Origin: Algoriphagus litoralis
Lineage (GTDB): Bacteria > Bacteroidota > Bacteroidia > Cytophagales > Cyclobacteriaceae
Length of the DNA stretch: 33,125 bases
Assembly: GCF_003259255.1 (NCBI RefSeq)
Contig: NZ_QGOL01000005.1
Location: forward strand, 1-33,125
Direction of reading: 5' to 3'
In this document: one piece after another, positions 15,321 to 24,052 of the stretch
Layout: each line of letters begins with the position of its first letter
Position numbering within the stretch: the stretch's first letter is position 1
Notes under the pieces: model-generated
Databases searched by the model: none
Told to the model about the DNA's origin: nothing
Seen by the model: the letters and a program-made list of their open reading frames with translations, nothing else
Program-made: the position numbers and the translations under genes

Positions 15321-16409
15321 TCACCTCTTCCCCCAAAGACACTCCGCCAACAACCGATGGAAGTGATGCACACCTTTCTCCATCTGAGGAGAAAACCGTC
15401 CGGTCTGATACACCCGTGACTGCAAGCCTTTGAATACTCCCTCGACGACAAACTCATCTTCCCGCTCGACCTTGTCCAAGGCTGAGCCTGCACCGGTGTC
15501 GAGTTTGCTTTCGTCGTAGACGTAGGTCAGGAAACTGACCTTGGTCCGGTTGGTGGCGATGGGCTTCACGATATTGATCGAGCATCCCCAAGGGTAAAAG
15601 TTGAACATCATGTTGGGAAAAAGCCAGAAGTAGTAGGCGCTGATTTGCTTGCCATAGTCCTCGTGATCGGCAGGCAGGTCAAAAACATGCTCCCCACCCG
15701 AAGAATGCCCGACTTGCAGGCTGGCATTCGGGTAAAGGATGGTCTCGTACTTGCCGTAGTCGAGGACAGCATTGAGGCTGTCGTGGACAAAGGGAATATG
15801 GAATCCCTCCAGGTAATTGTCGCAGTAAAGCGCCCAATGGGTATTGACTAGGTAGTCTTTGTTGCGGCTTTTGTCCTCCCGAAACTGCTCCAAGGGCAGG
15901 AAGCCCACCTTGCGGTTCATCGTATCCAAAACCGACTGAAAATCCATCTCCTCGCTCAAAGCTGTAAACAACCAAGGTCCCCACTGAAGCAAGGGGAAAC
16001 GGGTCAGGTCATCGGCTTTTCTCGGAAAATTAATCGCCTCCTTAAACTGCGGCATGTGCTGAAACTCGCCCTCCAGGGAAAATCGCCGACCATGGTACCC
16101 GCAGGTGATTTGGCGGGACTTGCCTGGCGCATGGCAAAGGATGTTGCCCCGGTGGGTGCATACATTGGAAATGCAGGACAGCAGCCCATCGGAATTAGTG
16201 AGCAACATGGGTTCCTCCAAGCCAAACTCCAGAAAAGGAAAAGGATATACCTGCTGCGGGAAGGACACTCGGCTGCTGTCGCCGGCAAACTGCCAGGTTT
16301 TGGCAAAGACCTGCTCAATCAGCTGATCATACACTTCATGAGAGCGGTAAAAAGAAGAAGGCAGAGTCTCCGCCTGCGCAATGTCCGGATGGATCTCGAT
16401 GGGTTTCAA
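15321..16409 (-). CDS. Rieske non-heme iron oxygenase, alpha-subunit type
   Basis: Protein of 362 residues. The start must be TTG at 16409: the in-frame stop is 27 nt upstream with no ATG between, and the next Met is residue 68. The Rieske [2Fe-2S] ligands are Cys84-x-His86 (CTHRG) and Cys103-x2-His106 (CGYHGR). The catalytic domain carries the mononuclear iron motif DNYLEGFHIPFVHDSL with His204 and His209, plus an acidic ligand downstream. Such enzymes hydroxylate or demethylate small molecules with a separate reductase; none is visible nearby. Overall organisation resembles the choline/carnitine monooxygenase group, but the substrate is not predictable. It is divergent from an amino-acid permease only 56 nt away, suggesting a shared substrate or control. 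Confidence 0.88.
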   Translation of the reverse strand: MKPIEIHPDIAQAETLPSSFYRSHEVYDQLIEQVFAKTWQFAGDSSRVSFPQQVYPFPFLEFGLEEPMLLTNSDGLLSCISNVCTHRGNILCHAPGKSRQITCGYHGRRFSLEGEFQHMPQFKEAINFPRKADDLTRFPLLQWGPWLFTALSEEMDFQSVLDTMNRKVGFLPLEQFREDKSRNKDYLVNTHWALYCDNYLEGFHIPFVHDSLNAVLDYGKYETILYPNASLQVGHSSGGEHVFDLPADHEDYGKQISAYYFWLFPNMMFNFYPWGCSINIVKPIATNRTKVSFLTYVYDESKLDTGAGSALDKVEREDEFVVEGVFKGLQSRVYQTGRFSPQMEKGVHHFHRLLAECLWGKR

Positions 16410-16465
16410 ATATATTTCTATCTTGATGCTTTGCTAAATTACTCTTTTTAACCCCAATCCCGCTT

Positions 16466-17785
16466 TTGACTCCACCGGAAAATACACGATCGCTTGGCTT
16501 AGTCACCGTCATTTCCCTCGTGGCAGGCGGCATGATCGGTTCGGGGATCTTCACACTACCCTCGGTTTTAGCGCAATTTGGCGGAATCAGCCTCTTGGGT
16601 TGGCTGGTCGCAGCCATTGGGGCTTGGATTTTGGCTTATGTGATGAGTGCCCTGAGCAAAGTCATTCCCGAGACTGGCGGCTCCTACGCCTACACCAAAG
16701 CGGCCTTTGGAGAGTTGCCGGCCTTTGTGGTGGCTTGGGGATTTTGGCTGTCGATGTGGAGCACCAATGCGGCCATTGCACTAACCTTTTCGGGGTATTT
16801 CGGAGTCTTTTTCCCCGAAATCAGCCAATCTCCCTGGTTTTCGGTCACTGTGGCTCTTCTGGCGATTTGGGGATTGACCCTGCTCAACAGCCTCTCCATC
16901 CGCTCTTCCGGCAATCTGCAGGTAGTGACCACCCTGCTAAAGGTCCTGCCGATTTTGGTGGTGGCTTTTGGAGGCATTCTCTTCATTGATCTGGACAATT
17001 TTATCCCCTTCAATACCTCTCAGGAATCGTCCATTCAGGCGATTACGACTTCCTCCGTCTTGTGCTTTTATGCATTTATGGGAATCGAGTCGGCGACCAT
17101 TCCTGCGGAAAATATCAAGCAACCTGAAAAGACCATCTCCAAAGGAACCAAAATCGGGGTTGGACTGGTGATATTTCTCTACCTGTTCAGTTCCTTTTCC
17201 TTGTTTGGAGTGCTTTCACCTGCAGATGTGGCACAGAGTCAAGCCCCGTTCAGCGACGCCGCCAACCTGATTTTCGGCATCAACACTGGCTACTTCGTGG
17301 CTGCAGGCGCTTGTCTGGCCAGTTTTGGTGCACTCAATGGCTGGATCCTCCTGCAGGGGCAAATTCCCTACTCCATGGCCAAGGACGGCCTACTTCCCAG
17401 GGCTTTGGCCTACAAAAATCCCACGGGCGCACCAAGTATAGGTGTGATCGTATCCAGCGTAATGATCACGATCCTGTTGCTGTTCAACCAAAGTAAAGGG
17501 TTTAGCGGACTGTATGAGTTTATGGTTTTGTTGACCACCACCACCTCCTTGGCTTTTTATTTTGGGGCGGTTTTGGCCTTTTGGTACTTTTCGTGGACAG
17601 GCCGTTTGGGATTTAGGCGGGATTGGAAGGCGATGGTTTACAGCTTTTTGGGCTTGGGCTTTACGGCTTGGATCTTTTTTGGTGCAGGCTGGGATTCAGT
17701 GATTCTGGGGGTGCTGGCCTTGCTTTTTGGAATTCCTATTTTTTGGTTGAGTAGAAGGGGGAGTCGAATGAGGGATGCTGGATGA
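16466..17785 (+). CDS. APC-superfamily amino acid/polyamine permease
   Basis: Protein of 439 residues with about 12 hydrophobic helices. TTG at 16466 is the only usable start: an in-frame stop lies at 16424 with no ATG in between, and the first internal Met (VAGGMIGSGIF) would remove helix 1. The helix-1 motif GGMIGSGIFTLPS and the PETGGSYAYTKAAFG motif are the classic APC signature for amino-acid binding, as in arginine/ornithine-type antiporters. FYAFMGIESATIPAENIKQPEKTI in the middle is also typical. It should exchange or import amino acids or amines across the inner membrane. Its neighbour is the divergent Rieske oxygenase. Confidence 0.88.
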   Translation: MTPPENTRSLGLVTVISLVAGGMIGSGIFTLPSVLAQFGGISLLGWLVAAIGAWILAYVMSALSKVIPETGGSYAYTKAAFGELPAFVVAWGFWLSMWSTNAAIALTFSGYFGVFFPEISQSPWFSVTVALLAIWGLTLLNSLSIRSSGNLQVVTTLLKVLPILVVAFGGILFIDLDNFIPFNTSQESSIQAITTSSVLCFYAFMGIESATIPAENIKQPEKTISKGTKIGVGLVIFLYLFSSFSLFGVLSPADVAQSQAPFSDAANLIFGINTGYFVAAGACLASFGALNGWILLQGQIPYSMAKDGLLPRALAYKNPTGAPSIGVIVSSVMITILLLFNQSKGFSGLYEFMVLLTTTTSLAFYFGAVLAFWYFSWTGRLGFRRDWKAMVYSFLGLGFTAWIFFGAGWDSVILGVLALLFGIPIFWLSRRGSRMRDAG

Positions 17786-17870
17786 CCGATGTGGGATGTT
17801 GGATAAAAGGATGCGTGCTGCTTAGACTTCGTAGATGGTAAATCCTATGTGTATATGTAGCAAAAAACCC

Positions 17871-19529
17871 TCATTTCAAAAACAAAGGCGGATGTTTTGA
17901 ATCAAAGTCAGTGACTTCCTGAAAAGCTTTTGCCAGGCCCAAGATACTTCCTTCATCATATAAGTTTCCGATCAAGGTTAGGCTCGTCGGTCTTCCTTTG
18001 CTGTCAAATCCATTGGGCACACTGATCGCCGGGTGTCCGGTGAGATTGGTGATGATGAGTTGCCTGCTTCGATTGGAGGGAGCGATGATCACATCAAAAT
18101 CTTTGAAAAGCGCATGAATCTCCTCGATGAGTCTGGTTCGATGTCGATTGGCCTGGAGGTATTCCACGGCAGGAATAAAACGGGATTGACGAAGGGAATT
18201 GGCTCGGGAACTCGCTCCCTGCTCCACCATCAGGTCCACTTCTCCAGAAAGAACAAGCTCATCAAAGAAAGCTCCTGCCTCAGCTCTCAGGATGATATCG
18301 AAACCATCGTAGGGGTAATTGGTGGGCAGTTCGATCGCTGTCGGTTCGATCCCCATGGATCTGAAAATCTCCAAAGAAGCTTGCATATTCTTTCCCCAAA
18401 TGGTCGTGTCCTTTTCTATATCGGTTTTGAGAAAGGCCACCTTCATGGATTTCGGAGCCTTTTCGGAGAGATTGAAAGGAGCATCATTCGTGCTGGGATC
18501 CATTGGATCTTTGCCTACAAGGGCACGAAAGACAATCTCACAGTCTTCTGCAGTTCGGCAGAGCGGACCGATTTTGTCCATAGACCAACTCAAGCTCATG
18601 GCGCCTTGCCGGCTGATCCGGCCATACGTGGGTCGAAGTCCTGTGATCCCAGTTCGTGAAGCAGGAGAAGTAATGGATCCCAAGGTTTCGGTACCAATGG
18701 CAAAAGCTACCAAACCTGCGGATGTGGCTGCTCCCGAACCTGCCGATGAACCACTTGCCCCTTGGCTGAGGTCCCAAGGGTTTTTGGTCTTGCCTCCAAA
18801 CCATACATCCCCGCGCGCCAGCGCTCCTGAAACCAACTTGGCCACCAAAACCGCTCCTTTCTCTTCCAGCATCCGTACCACAGCTGCATTTCCTTCGAGA
18901 ATTTGGTCTTGGTAGGGTGCTGCTCCCCAGGTGGTTGGGTAGCCCTCGACTGCAAATAAATCTTTGATGCCATAAGGGATACCATGGAGGATTCCTTTGT
19001 AATTCCCGGCAGCAATATCCCGATCAGCTTGTTTGGCTTGCTTCAAGGCCAATTCTTCGGTAAGTGTGATCACACTCTGGAGTTTCCCATCATAACGCTT
19101 GATCCGATCGATGTACAATTGTGTCAGGGCTTCCGAACTGATCTTTTTGTATTTGATCAGCGAGGCGAGTTGGGGAATGGTAAAAAAGGCCACTTCCTGC
19201 AAATCTGGGGGCAAAGAAACGTCTGTGGGAATTTGATGCGCTGGACTTTCCCTTTTCTCAGGAAACTGAAATCCGATGGGATGTGGATCAAAGTGAACAG
19301 CTGGAAATGTCTCATAAGACAGCGGATAGTTGCGAAGGCTGTCGTAACCGGCTTTGTTTTCTGCCAAGTAGGCATACATGGTGTCGATCCGACTTTTATC
19401 AAATTCAAGACCGATGAGCTTTTGACTGTGTGCAACATCTTTTTTGGTGAATCCTGCCTCCTTGGATTTGCATCCCACTAAACCGATGATCGCGAGAATA
19501 GTGAATACTTTGGGTGAGAAATACTGCAC
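17871..19529 (-). CDS. Amidase-signature-family hydrolase, predicted lipoprotein
   Basis: Protein of 552 residues, starting at GTG 19529 (no in-frame ATG just upstream; the GTG is followed directly by a signal sequence). Signal MQYFSPKVFTILAIIGLVGC has a lipobox, so the mature protein is probably anchored outside the cytoplasm, unusual for a family that is often cytosolic. The Ser-cis-Ser-Lys triad is visible: Lys in HGIPYGIKDLFAVEG, the Gly/Ser-rich GASGSSAGSGAATSAG with one Ser, and the nucleophile Ser in ETLGSITSPASRTG. The family hydrolyses amides such as amino-acid or peptide C-terminal amides, indoleacetamide or acylated amines. The substrate is unknown. A C-terminal NLTGHPAISVPNGF segment is standard. 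Confidence 0.9.
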   Translation of the reverse strand: MQYFSPKVFTILAIIGLVGCKSKEAGFTKKDVAHSQKLIGLEFDKSRIDTMYAYLAENKAGYDSLRNYPLSYETFPAVHFDPHPIGFQFPEKRESPAHQIPTDVSLPPDLQEVAFFTIPQLASLIKYKKISSEALTQLYIDRIKRYDGKLQSVITLTEELALKQAKQADRDIAAGNYKGILHGIPYGIKDLFAVEGYPTTWGAAPYQDQILEGNAAVVRMLEEKGAVLVAKLVSGALARGDVWFGGKTKNPWDLSQGASGSSAGSGAATSAGLVAFAIGTETLGSITSPASRTGITGLRPTYGRISRQGAMSLSWSMDKIGPLCRTAEDCEIVFRALVGKDPMDPSTNDAPFNLSEKAPKSMKVAFLKTDIEKDTTIWGKNMQASLEIFRSMGIEPTAIELPTNYPYDGFDIILRAEAGAFFDELVLSGEVDLMVEQGASSRANSLRQSRFIPAVEYLQANRHRTRLIEEIHALFKDFDVIIAPSNRSRQLIITNLTGHPAISVPNGFDSKGRPTSLTLIGNLYDEGSILGLAKAFQEVTDFDSKHPPLFLK

Positions 19530-19621
19530 AATAGCTGTGGTTTGGTGGGCGAAGGTCCTAAGTAATTACTTTTCCAAGATAAAGTTTTGAAAGAATAGAC
19601 CTGAGCCGTCAATGGAATTTT

Positions 19622-19663
19622 AAAACAAAAAAAATCTCAGCTTCCAATGAGTGAAGCTGGGAT
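19622..19663 (-). terminator. Intrinsic terminator of the M19-like gene
   Basis: Minus strand: ATCCCAGCTTC pairs with GAAGCTGAGAT around an 8-nt loop (one G-T or mismatch), followed by eight U. It lies about 45 nt after the stop codon at 19706. Confidence 0.85.
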
Positions 19664-19705
19664 GGCTGGAATACTAGAGATGGGATCAAAATCGAAATAA
19701 AACTT

Positions 19706-21835
19706 CTATTTTTTCCGAATGGAGCCAATGGTTTTTGGCGATTTTGGTTTGATTGCGTCCAGTTTTCCGATGCTTGAAGATCCCAAAATAGGTCTTTCGG
19801 GTCTTACCACCCGCTGTCGATTAGAATCCCATGTTCGCTCCCACATTTTCAGGAAATTTTCTACTCCAGAATCAAATTCATTTGCCCCCAAAGCTCCCAA
19901 GGATTTTAGGTCTTTAACTACCTCAGGCAGCATTCCGATATGGCACAAGCCTTTTTCCCAATATTCAGAGGAAAGCTCTCGGGGTTTAGCCCCGTCTTTT
20001 TTCCGAGGTCCCAAGTGATTGGTAAAGCCATTCAGATCTGAACCAAAAGCTATAGGAAAATTATGCTTGTAGGCAAAGGCTACCTGTTGGGCGAAGTTTC
20101 GAACGGTGCCAACTTCATCAGTTTTATCAGGTTCTACAGGCGAATTTGGTCCACAGCAGGAGTTTTGATTTGACCAAGGTGCTGTTCTGAGGCCAACCAT
20201 ACCACCTGTTTCCTTGACCTTTTCCAACTGATCTTCGGTGGTCAAAAATTCCTTTTGGATCTCTCGCTCTTCCTGACTGAGTATTGGGTGGAATTTAGTG
20301 TGAGAATAATAGATTGGATAATAGTTGTTTTCCCTGGCTAAAAGATAGGCATCGTCAAAAGTCCTGCTGGAAAAATGGGAAACGTCCAATAGCATATGAC
20401 GATTCATTATTTCTTTTACCAGCGTTTTCCCGGAATTACTCAAACCCCGAATGCTTAATCCATCCACACCAAATTCAAATCCTAAGGGTTTGTCCATGTC
20501 TTTGATAAAATATGCTGCTAGCCCCATATCTTGAAGAATTCTTCTCGAATCATGCAAGGATAGGCGAGTAAGACGACTCAATGTTTGGATGCCTTTTATG
20601 TCTCTTTCCTGCGGGGCTGCTCCACCAAATCGATTGTCACACTGATGGACAATTTGAATACTTCTTACACCTCGGCAATACAGATTACTCAGTTGAGCGA
20701 CAAAATCGCCTTTGTCAGCAGGAAAAATATTACTGCATTCTACAGACAAAACGATGGCTAATTTTCCAGAGTGAATAATTTGACGGGCATGCCAAGGATT
20801 ATAGGCAATAGCAGCCCAGGAACTGTTTCTTTCGCAGAATTCATGAACCTTCTGAATCTGGAGTTCCATAGAGTTCATATCCCGCCACACGTCATGATCC
20901 AATGGCGCACCAAGTGATATTGAAAGAATTTCACTGTTTACGGCACAGGATACCATCAGCTTCATTCCACCTTCAAAGGCCTGTTTCAGCCAATTCTCAT
21001 GGACTTGTTGATGGGCAATATCCATGTGATGGGGCCACTCCTTAAAATCAGGATAGCCACCGCCTGACACTACCCGGTATGGGGCTGTTGCATCCTTTTT
21101 TTTCGGTTTATTCTTTATCCCCAAGTTGACCAGTTTAAAATTATGTTCCAGAGGTTTGCAGGGCTTCAGTGCAGTAGCAGGGTCACCTACCATATTTCCA
21201 TGAAGCCAGTTACCGGCGAAGGCATATTCAGCAGCCTGATGAACGTGAAAATCAGCAAACCCAGAGACTTTTCGGGTTTCTACTTTTAAGGGCTCTTCTT
21301 TGTATCGAATGGAATAAGCAAAGGATTTTCCCGGCTTGTGGGGAGTGTCCACTTCCACGGCTATGAATCCAAACTTATCGTTGCTGAGGGATAATTCCTT
21401 GGTATCCGTATACTTTCCGTCAGGGAAAGAAAGTGTTTTGGTTTCGATGACCTGACCATCTTCATTGTATTTTCTGGCAGTGACTGTACCTCCTAGTGTT
21501 CCTGGGAATAAGCCTCCTGTATCTCTCTTTTTCACAATGATTTTCATTTCACTCCCAGCCGGAGCAGGTCCAATCCAAGTGCGCTTGAAACCCTCCCGGA
21601 TGGTTCCGTCCTTAAACTTGGGATGCAGGGCACGGGCATCCAGAGATCCCCATCCGTCTTGGACGAGTGAATCCCAATAACCCAGGAGGCTTTCGCCAAT
21701 ACTTAAAAGTGTTTTGCCTACAATAGATTTGGGAGTCAGACGGAAGGCTTCGAATTCTGTGGAGCAAATCCCTGCCTTGGCTGCTTCTTTTTTGTACTCT
21801 GCCCAGCAGCGGCTCATTAAATTGGAAATAGACAT
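19706..21835 (-). CDS. Large membrane-dipeptidase (M19)-like metallohydrolase
   Basis: Protein of 709 residues, much longer than classical M19 dipeptidases (about 320-400). No signal peptide is evident. Residues of about 1-190 form an N-terminal region with beta-rich character (KFGFIAVEVDTPHKPGKSFAYSI). Metal-site motifs follow: FADFHVHQ (HxH), IVLSVECSN (bridging Glu), IQIVHQCDNRFGGAA, LLDVSHFSSRTFDDAY (His), IYYSHTKFHP (His) and IAFGSDLNGF (Asp). This order matches the amidohydrolase-type M19 site. Large relatives with HLxDNAFGGAA-like motifs are known in other bacteria. A dipeptide or related amide substrate is possible, but none can be assigned. It stands alone with its own terminator. 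Confidence 0.8.
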   Translation of the reverse strand: MSISNLMSRCWAEYKKEAAKAGICSTEFEAFRLTPKSIVGKTLLSIGESLLGYWDSLVQDGWGSLDARALHPKFKDGTIREGFKRTWIGPAPAGSEMKIIVKKRDTGGLFPGTLGGTVTARKYNEDGQVIETKTLSFPDGKYTDTKELSLSNDKFGFIAVEVDTPHKPGKSFAYSIRYKEEPLKVETRKVSGFADFHVHQAAEYAFAGNWLHGNMVGDPATALKPCKPLEHNFKLVNLGIKNKPKKKDATAPYRVVSGGGYPDFKEWPHHMDIAHQQVHENWLKQAFEGGMKLMVSCAVNSEILSISLGAPLDHDVWRDMNSMELQIQKVHEFCERNSSWAAIAYNPWHARQIIHSGKLAIVLSVECSNIFPADKGDFVAQLSNLYCRGVRSIQIVHQCDNRFGGAAPQERDIKGIQTLSRLTRLSLHDSRRILQDMGLAAYFIKDMDKPLGFEFGVDGLSIRGLSNSGKTLVKEIMNRHMLLDVSHFSSRTFDDAYLLARENNYYPIYYSHTKFHPILSQEEREIQKEFLTTEDQLEKVKETGGMVGLRTAPWSNQNSCCGPNSPVEPDKTDEVGTVRNFAQQVAFAYKHNFPIAFGSDLNGFTNHLGPRKKDGAKPRELSSEYWEKGLCHIGMLPEVVKDLKSLGALGANEFDSGVENFLKMWERTWDSNRQRVVRPERPILGSSSIGKLDAIKPKSPKTIGSIRKK

Positions 21836-22186
21836 AGCGATAAAATTTATAGTTGAAAATTGATTAAAAACTTCTTATTAAAAAGGGTAAATAGCTAAAA
21901 ATGAAGCTGTTGAAAAATACACAAAATATGGATTTAGGCCAAATCCTTATCTCAGAATTTCCTCAGGTAAATCCGTATCAAAATCAGCCATTCCAGCCTT
22001 TTAAAATTTATTTTGATAAAAAAGAGGACCTAAGAAGGCGACGGCTTTGGTGGTTTTCGATTCTTTCTCTGAAAAAAGTACCCAATTTTACCTGTCAAAA
22101 AGGGGCTAAAAATCAATTGTTTAATTTTTTTCGCCTCTTTTTTGAATAAAAATCGCTGAAAATCAATTTTTTACTTTTAATCCAGT

Positions 22187-22194
22187 TAGTTTTG
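22187..22194 (+). promoter_or_regulatory. TAnnTTTG -7 box for the cold-shock gene
   Basis: TAGTTTTG matches the Bacteroidota -7 consensus TAnnTTTG and lies 40 nt before the ATG at 22234, giving a predicted leader of about 33 nt. No clear TTG -33 element was found at the usual distance. The AT-rich stretch upstream (21901-22180) has no convincing gene, although an 82-codon frame is open there. Confidence 0.45.
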
Positions 22195-22233
22195 GGCTGG
22201 CAAGTTGCCAAACAACATCTTTAAATTTTCCAA

Positions 22234-22425
22234 ATGAATACCGGAACAGTAAAATTCTTCAACGAAACCAAGGGATTTGGCTTCATCGTTGACAATGCCT
22301 CAGGAGAGGAAATTTTTGTACACGTAAGTGGTCTTGTAGACACCATCCGCGAAGGCGATAAGGTTACCTTCGACACAGAGCGAGGCAAAAAAGGAATGAA
22401 TGCAATAAATGTGAAAGTCGCTTAA
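22234..22425 (+). CDS. Cold-shock-domain protein
   Basis: Protein of 63 residues, a single cold-shock OB fold. GTVKFFNETKGFGFI carries RNP1 (KGFGFI), IFVHVSGL carries RNP2 (FVHVS), and EGDKVTFDTERGKKGMNAI ends the domain. It binds single-stranded RNA or DNA and is expected to act as an RNA chaperone or antiterminator. The protein is slightly shorter than the E. coli CspA family (about 70 residues), which is normal for Bacteroidota. It has an AT-rich leader, and an inverted repeat lies 24 nt downstream. Confidence 0.93.
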   Translation: MNTGTVKFFNETKGFGFIVDNASGEEIFVHVSGLVDTIREGDKVTFDTERGKKGMNAINVKVA

Positions 22426-22449
22426 GCGATTTAGTTTTTTTGTATCATC

Positions 22450-22484
22450 AAATTCCCGTCTGGATCCGATCCCGGCGGGAATTT
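22450..22484. terminator. Possible terminator, AAATTCCCG hairpin
   Basis: AAATTCCCG (22450-22458) is exactly inverted as CGGGAATTT (22476-22484). It lies 24 nt past the cold-shock stop and 5 nt past the end of the small minus-strand frame. The following T tract is weak on both strands, so efficiency is uncertain. Confidence 0.55.
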
Positions 22485-22488
22485 CTAT

Positions 22489-22626
22489 TTAAAGCCATTC
22501 CGCTGCTTTAGGATTATTTTCAAAGCTCTTTTTTGAAACCAGATTAATCTTCCCAAAGTCGGATGCCTGGCAAACAGGTATGGTGCTGATCCATTCGTGT
22601 TTTTCTGCCAAGTTGATTAACTTCAT
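22489..22626 (-). CDS. Possible small gene, 45 residues, unknown
   Basis: A minus-strand frame from ATG 22626 to TAA 22489 reads MKLINLAEKHEWISTIPVCQ at its start and ends NNPKAAEWL. Composition looks protein-like (mixed charged and hydrophobic residues, no low complexity), and an in-frame stop two codons upstream fixes the start. It fills the gap between the cold-shock hairpin and the divergent GIN-domain gene. It could be a genuine small protein or a remnant of a larger gene. No family was recognised. Confidence 0.4.
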   Translation of the reverse strand: MKLINLAEKHEWISTIPVCQASDFGKINLVSKKSFENNPKAAEWL

Positions 22627-22668
22627 CCATTAAAGAATTCCAACGACAAACCTCTAATCCAGAATACT

Positions 22669-23388
22669 ATGAAAACCAACCTGCTTTTACCTATTCTACT
22701 GCTAACACTTTTGGTGCAATCCTGTACACTGAACTTCAGCAAAAAATCCGAAGAAAGCATCAGTGAAGAACGAGTCATCGAATCGACCAAAAAACTGAAA
22801 GTAAGCGGCATTTTCAACCTGTACCTTTCGCAGGGAGATAATCCTAATCTCAGAATAGAAGGTTCCGATGAAATGGCGAAAAAACTCAAAGTGACACAGA
22901 ATGGAGATTGGCTAGAGTTGGATTTTGAAGAAGTCAACGAAAACTTCTTCAAGAAAAACTCCAAGTTAGACGTCTATCTCACCGTCTCTGATTTAGAAGA
23001 ATTTGAATTTGAAGGTGTGGGGAATATCAAAACCGAAACTCCCCTCGAGGTGGAAAACCTAGAAATCAAAGGCGACGGAGTGGGAAACCTCAACCTAGAG
23101 ATCGAAGCCACCACGATCAAAGCCATATTTTCAATGCTAGGCAGCATTACACTGCGTGGCAATGTCAATTCTATCGGTCTGAGAAATGATGGCCTAGGCA
23201 ATGTAGATGCGAGTGAACTGGTGGCTCAGAATATGAATTTGGTGTCCTCCGGAATCGGTCGAGTGGCAGTGCACTGCGAGGGAGAGCTTTCCATAACAGT
23301 TGACGGAATCGGCGCAGTGAGCTACACCGGCAATCCCGAAGTAATCAAGGAAGAGATCAATGGAATCGGAAAAGTGAGCAGGAATTAA
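22669..23388 (+). CDS. GIN-domain (DUF2807) lipoprotein
   Basis: Protein of 239 residues. Signal MKTNLLLPILLLTLLVQSC gives a lipidated Cys at residue 19. The remainder is the head-GIN fold, a right-handed beta structure made of short repeats: VSGIFNLYLSQGDNPNLRIE at the start, then VYLTVSDLEEFEFEGVGNIK, LEIKGDGVGNLNLEIEA, GLRNDGLGNVDASEL, SSGIGRVAVHC and VDGIGAVSYTGNPEV. These are the recurring G-x-G turns of the family. Such proteins are widespread in Bacteroidota envelopes and have no established enzymatic role. The ATG at 22669 precedes a normal signal peptide. The gene is monocistronic. Confidence 0.9.
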   Translation: MKTNLLLPILLLTLLVQSCTLNFSKKSEESISEERVIESTKKLKVSGIFNLYLSQGDNPNLRIEGSDEMAKKLKVTQNGDWLELDFEEVNENFFKKNSKLDVYLTVSDLEEFEFEGVGNIKTETPLEVENLEIKGDGVGNLNLEIEATTIKAIFSMLGSITLRGNVNSIGLRNDGLGNVDASELVAQNMNLVSSGIGRVAVHCEGELSITVDGIGAVSYTGNPEVIKEEINGIGKVSRN

Positions 23389-23421
23389 TCCACCTGCTTA
23401 CTTTCCCGACATATTTTAAAT

Positions 23422-23799
23422 TTAATCTTCGGTTACGCAGGTGTTTTCCGAGGATTTCCAGATCACTTCCCAGTCGGTGATGGAGCTGGGCTCTATTCCC
23501 CCAGAGCCTAAATAGCCTAAAGTCTCTCCTTCACAGTTGATTACCAGGTAGATGCTGTTACAAAATGGACAGCAATTCTGAAGTGAAAAAATCGTTTCCC
23601 CTTGGTAGATTCCCTTGGAAATATAGCTGTATTTCTTCCCGATTTCAGATTGTTCCTGTGCTTCAATTAATTCGGCCAACCATGGCAATTCTACCAATGC
23701 GTTATTCGTATTACAGGCTTGAACAGGATCCAGATCCTCCTCTGAACAAGAACTGATCAAGGAAGAAATGATCAAAAACAACAGTAAGACTTTTTTCAT
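23422..23799 (-). CDS. Small lipoprotein of unknown function
   Basis: Protein of 125 residues. Signal MKKVLLLFLIISSLISSC with an ideal lipobox places it on an envelope membrane. The mature part has one paired-Cys region (QNCCPFCNSIYLVINCEGE), plus single Cys near both ends (QACNTNN, NTCVTED), so disulfides or metal binding are possible. The phrase ELPWLAELIEAQEQSEIG resembles small lipoproteins I associate with this group of bacteria, none with a known role. It is convergent with the GIN gene, with 33 bp between. Confidence 0.75.
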   Translation of the reverse strand: MKKVLLLFLIISSLISSCSEEDLDPVQACNTNNALVELPWLAELIEAQEQSEIGKKYSYISKGIYQGETIFSLQNCCPFCNSIYLVINCEGETLGYLGSGGIEPSSITDWEVIWKSSENTCVTED

Positions 23800-24052
23800 C
23801 TATTTATATTTTGTTTAATGTGTTCAAATGGAATCTCGCATGAGACAACTAATCATTCCTCTGTGTGACTTCGACATGGTCATGTTCGATTTCAGGAGTT
23901 CGATTTTTTTTGCTCCCAAAAGGAATTCCCCAGATTATTTTCCACCGATGTAAAAATCATTTCTCAGTGGCATTACATAGGATTTGGATTTTAAAGCAGG
24001 GACGGAAAACTCATTTCATCCGCTACACCTACCGGGAGCATTTGATGCAAAA

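Noticed and set aside
21901..22149. 82-codon open frame upstream of the cold-shock gene
   Set aside because: AT-rich, biased composition, no domain, and it sits in the leader region of the cold-shock gene; likely non-coding.
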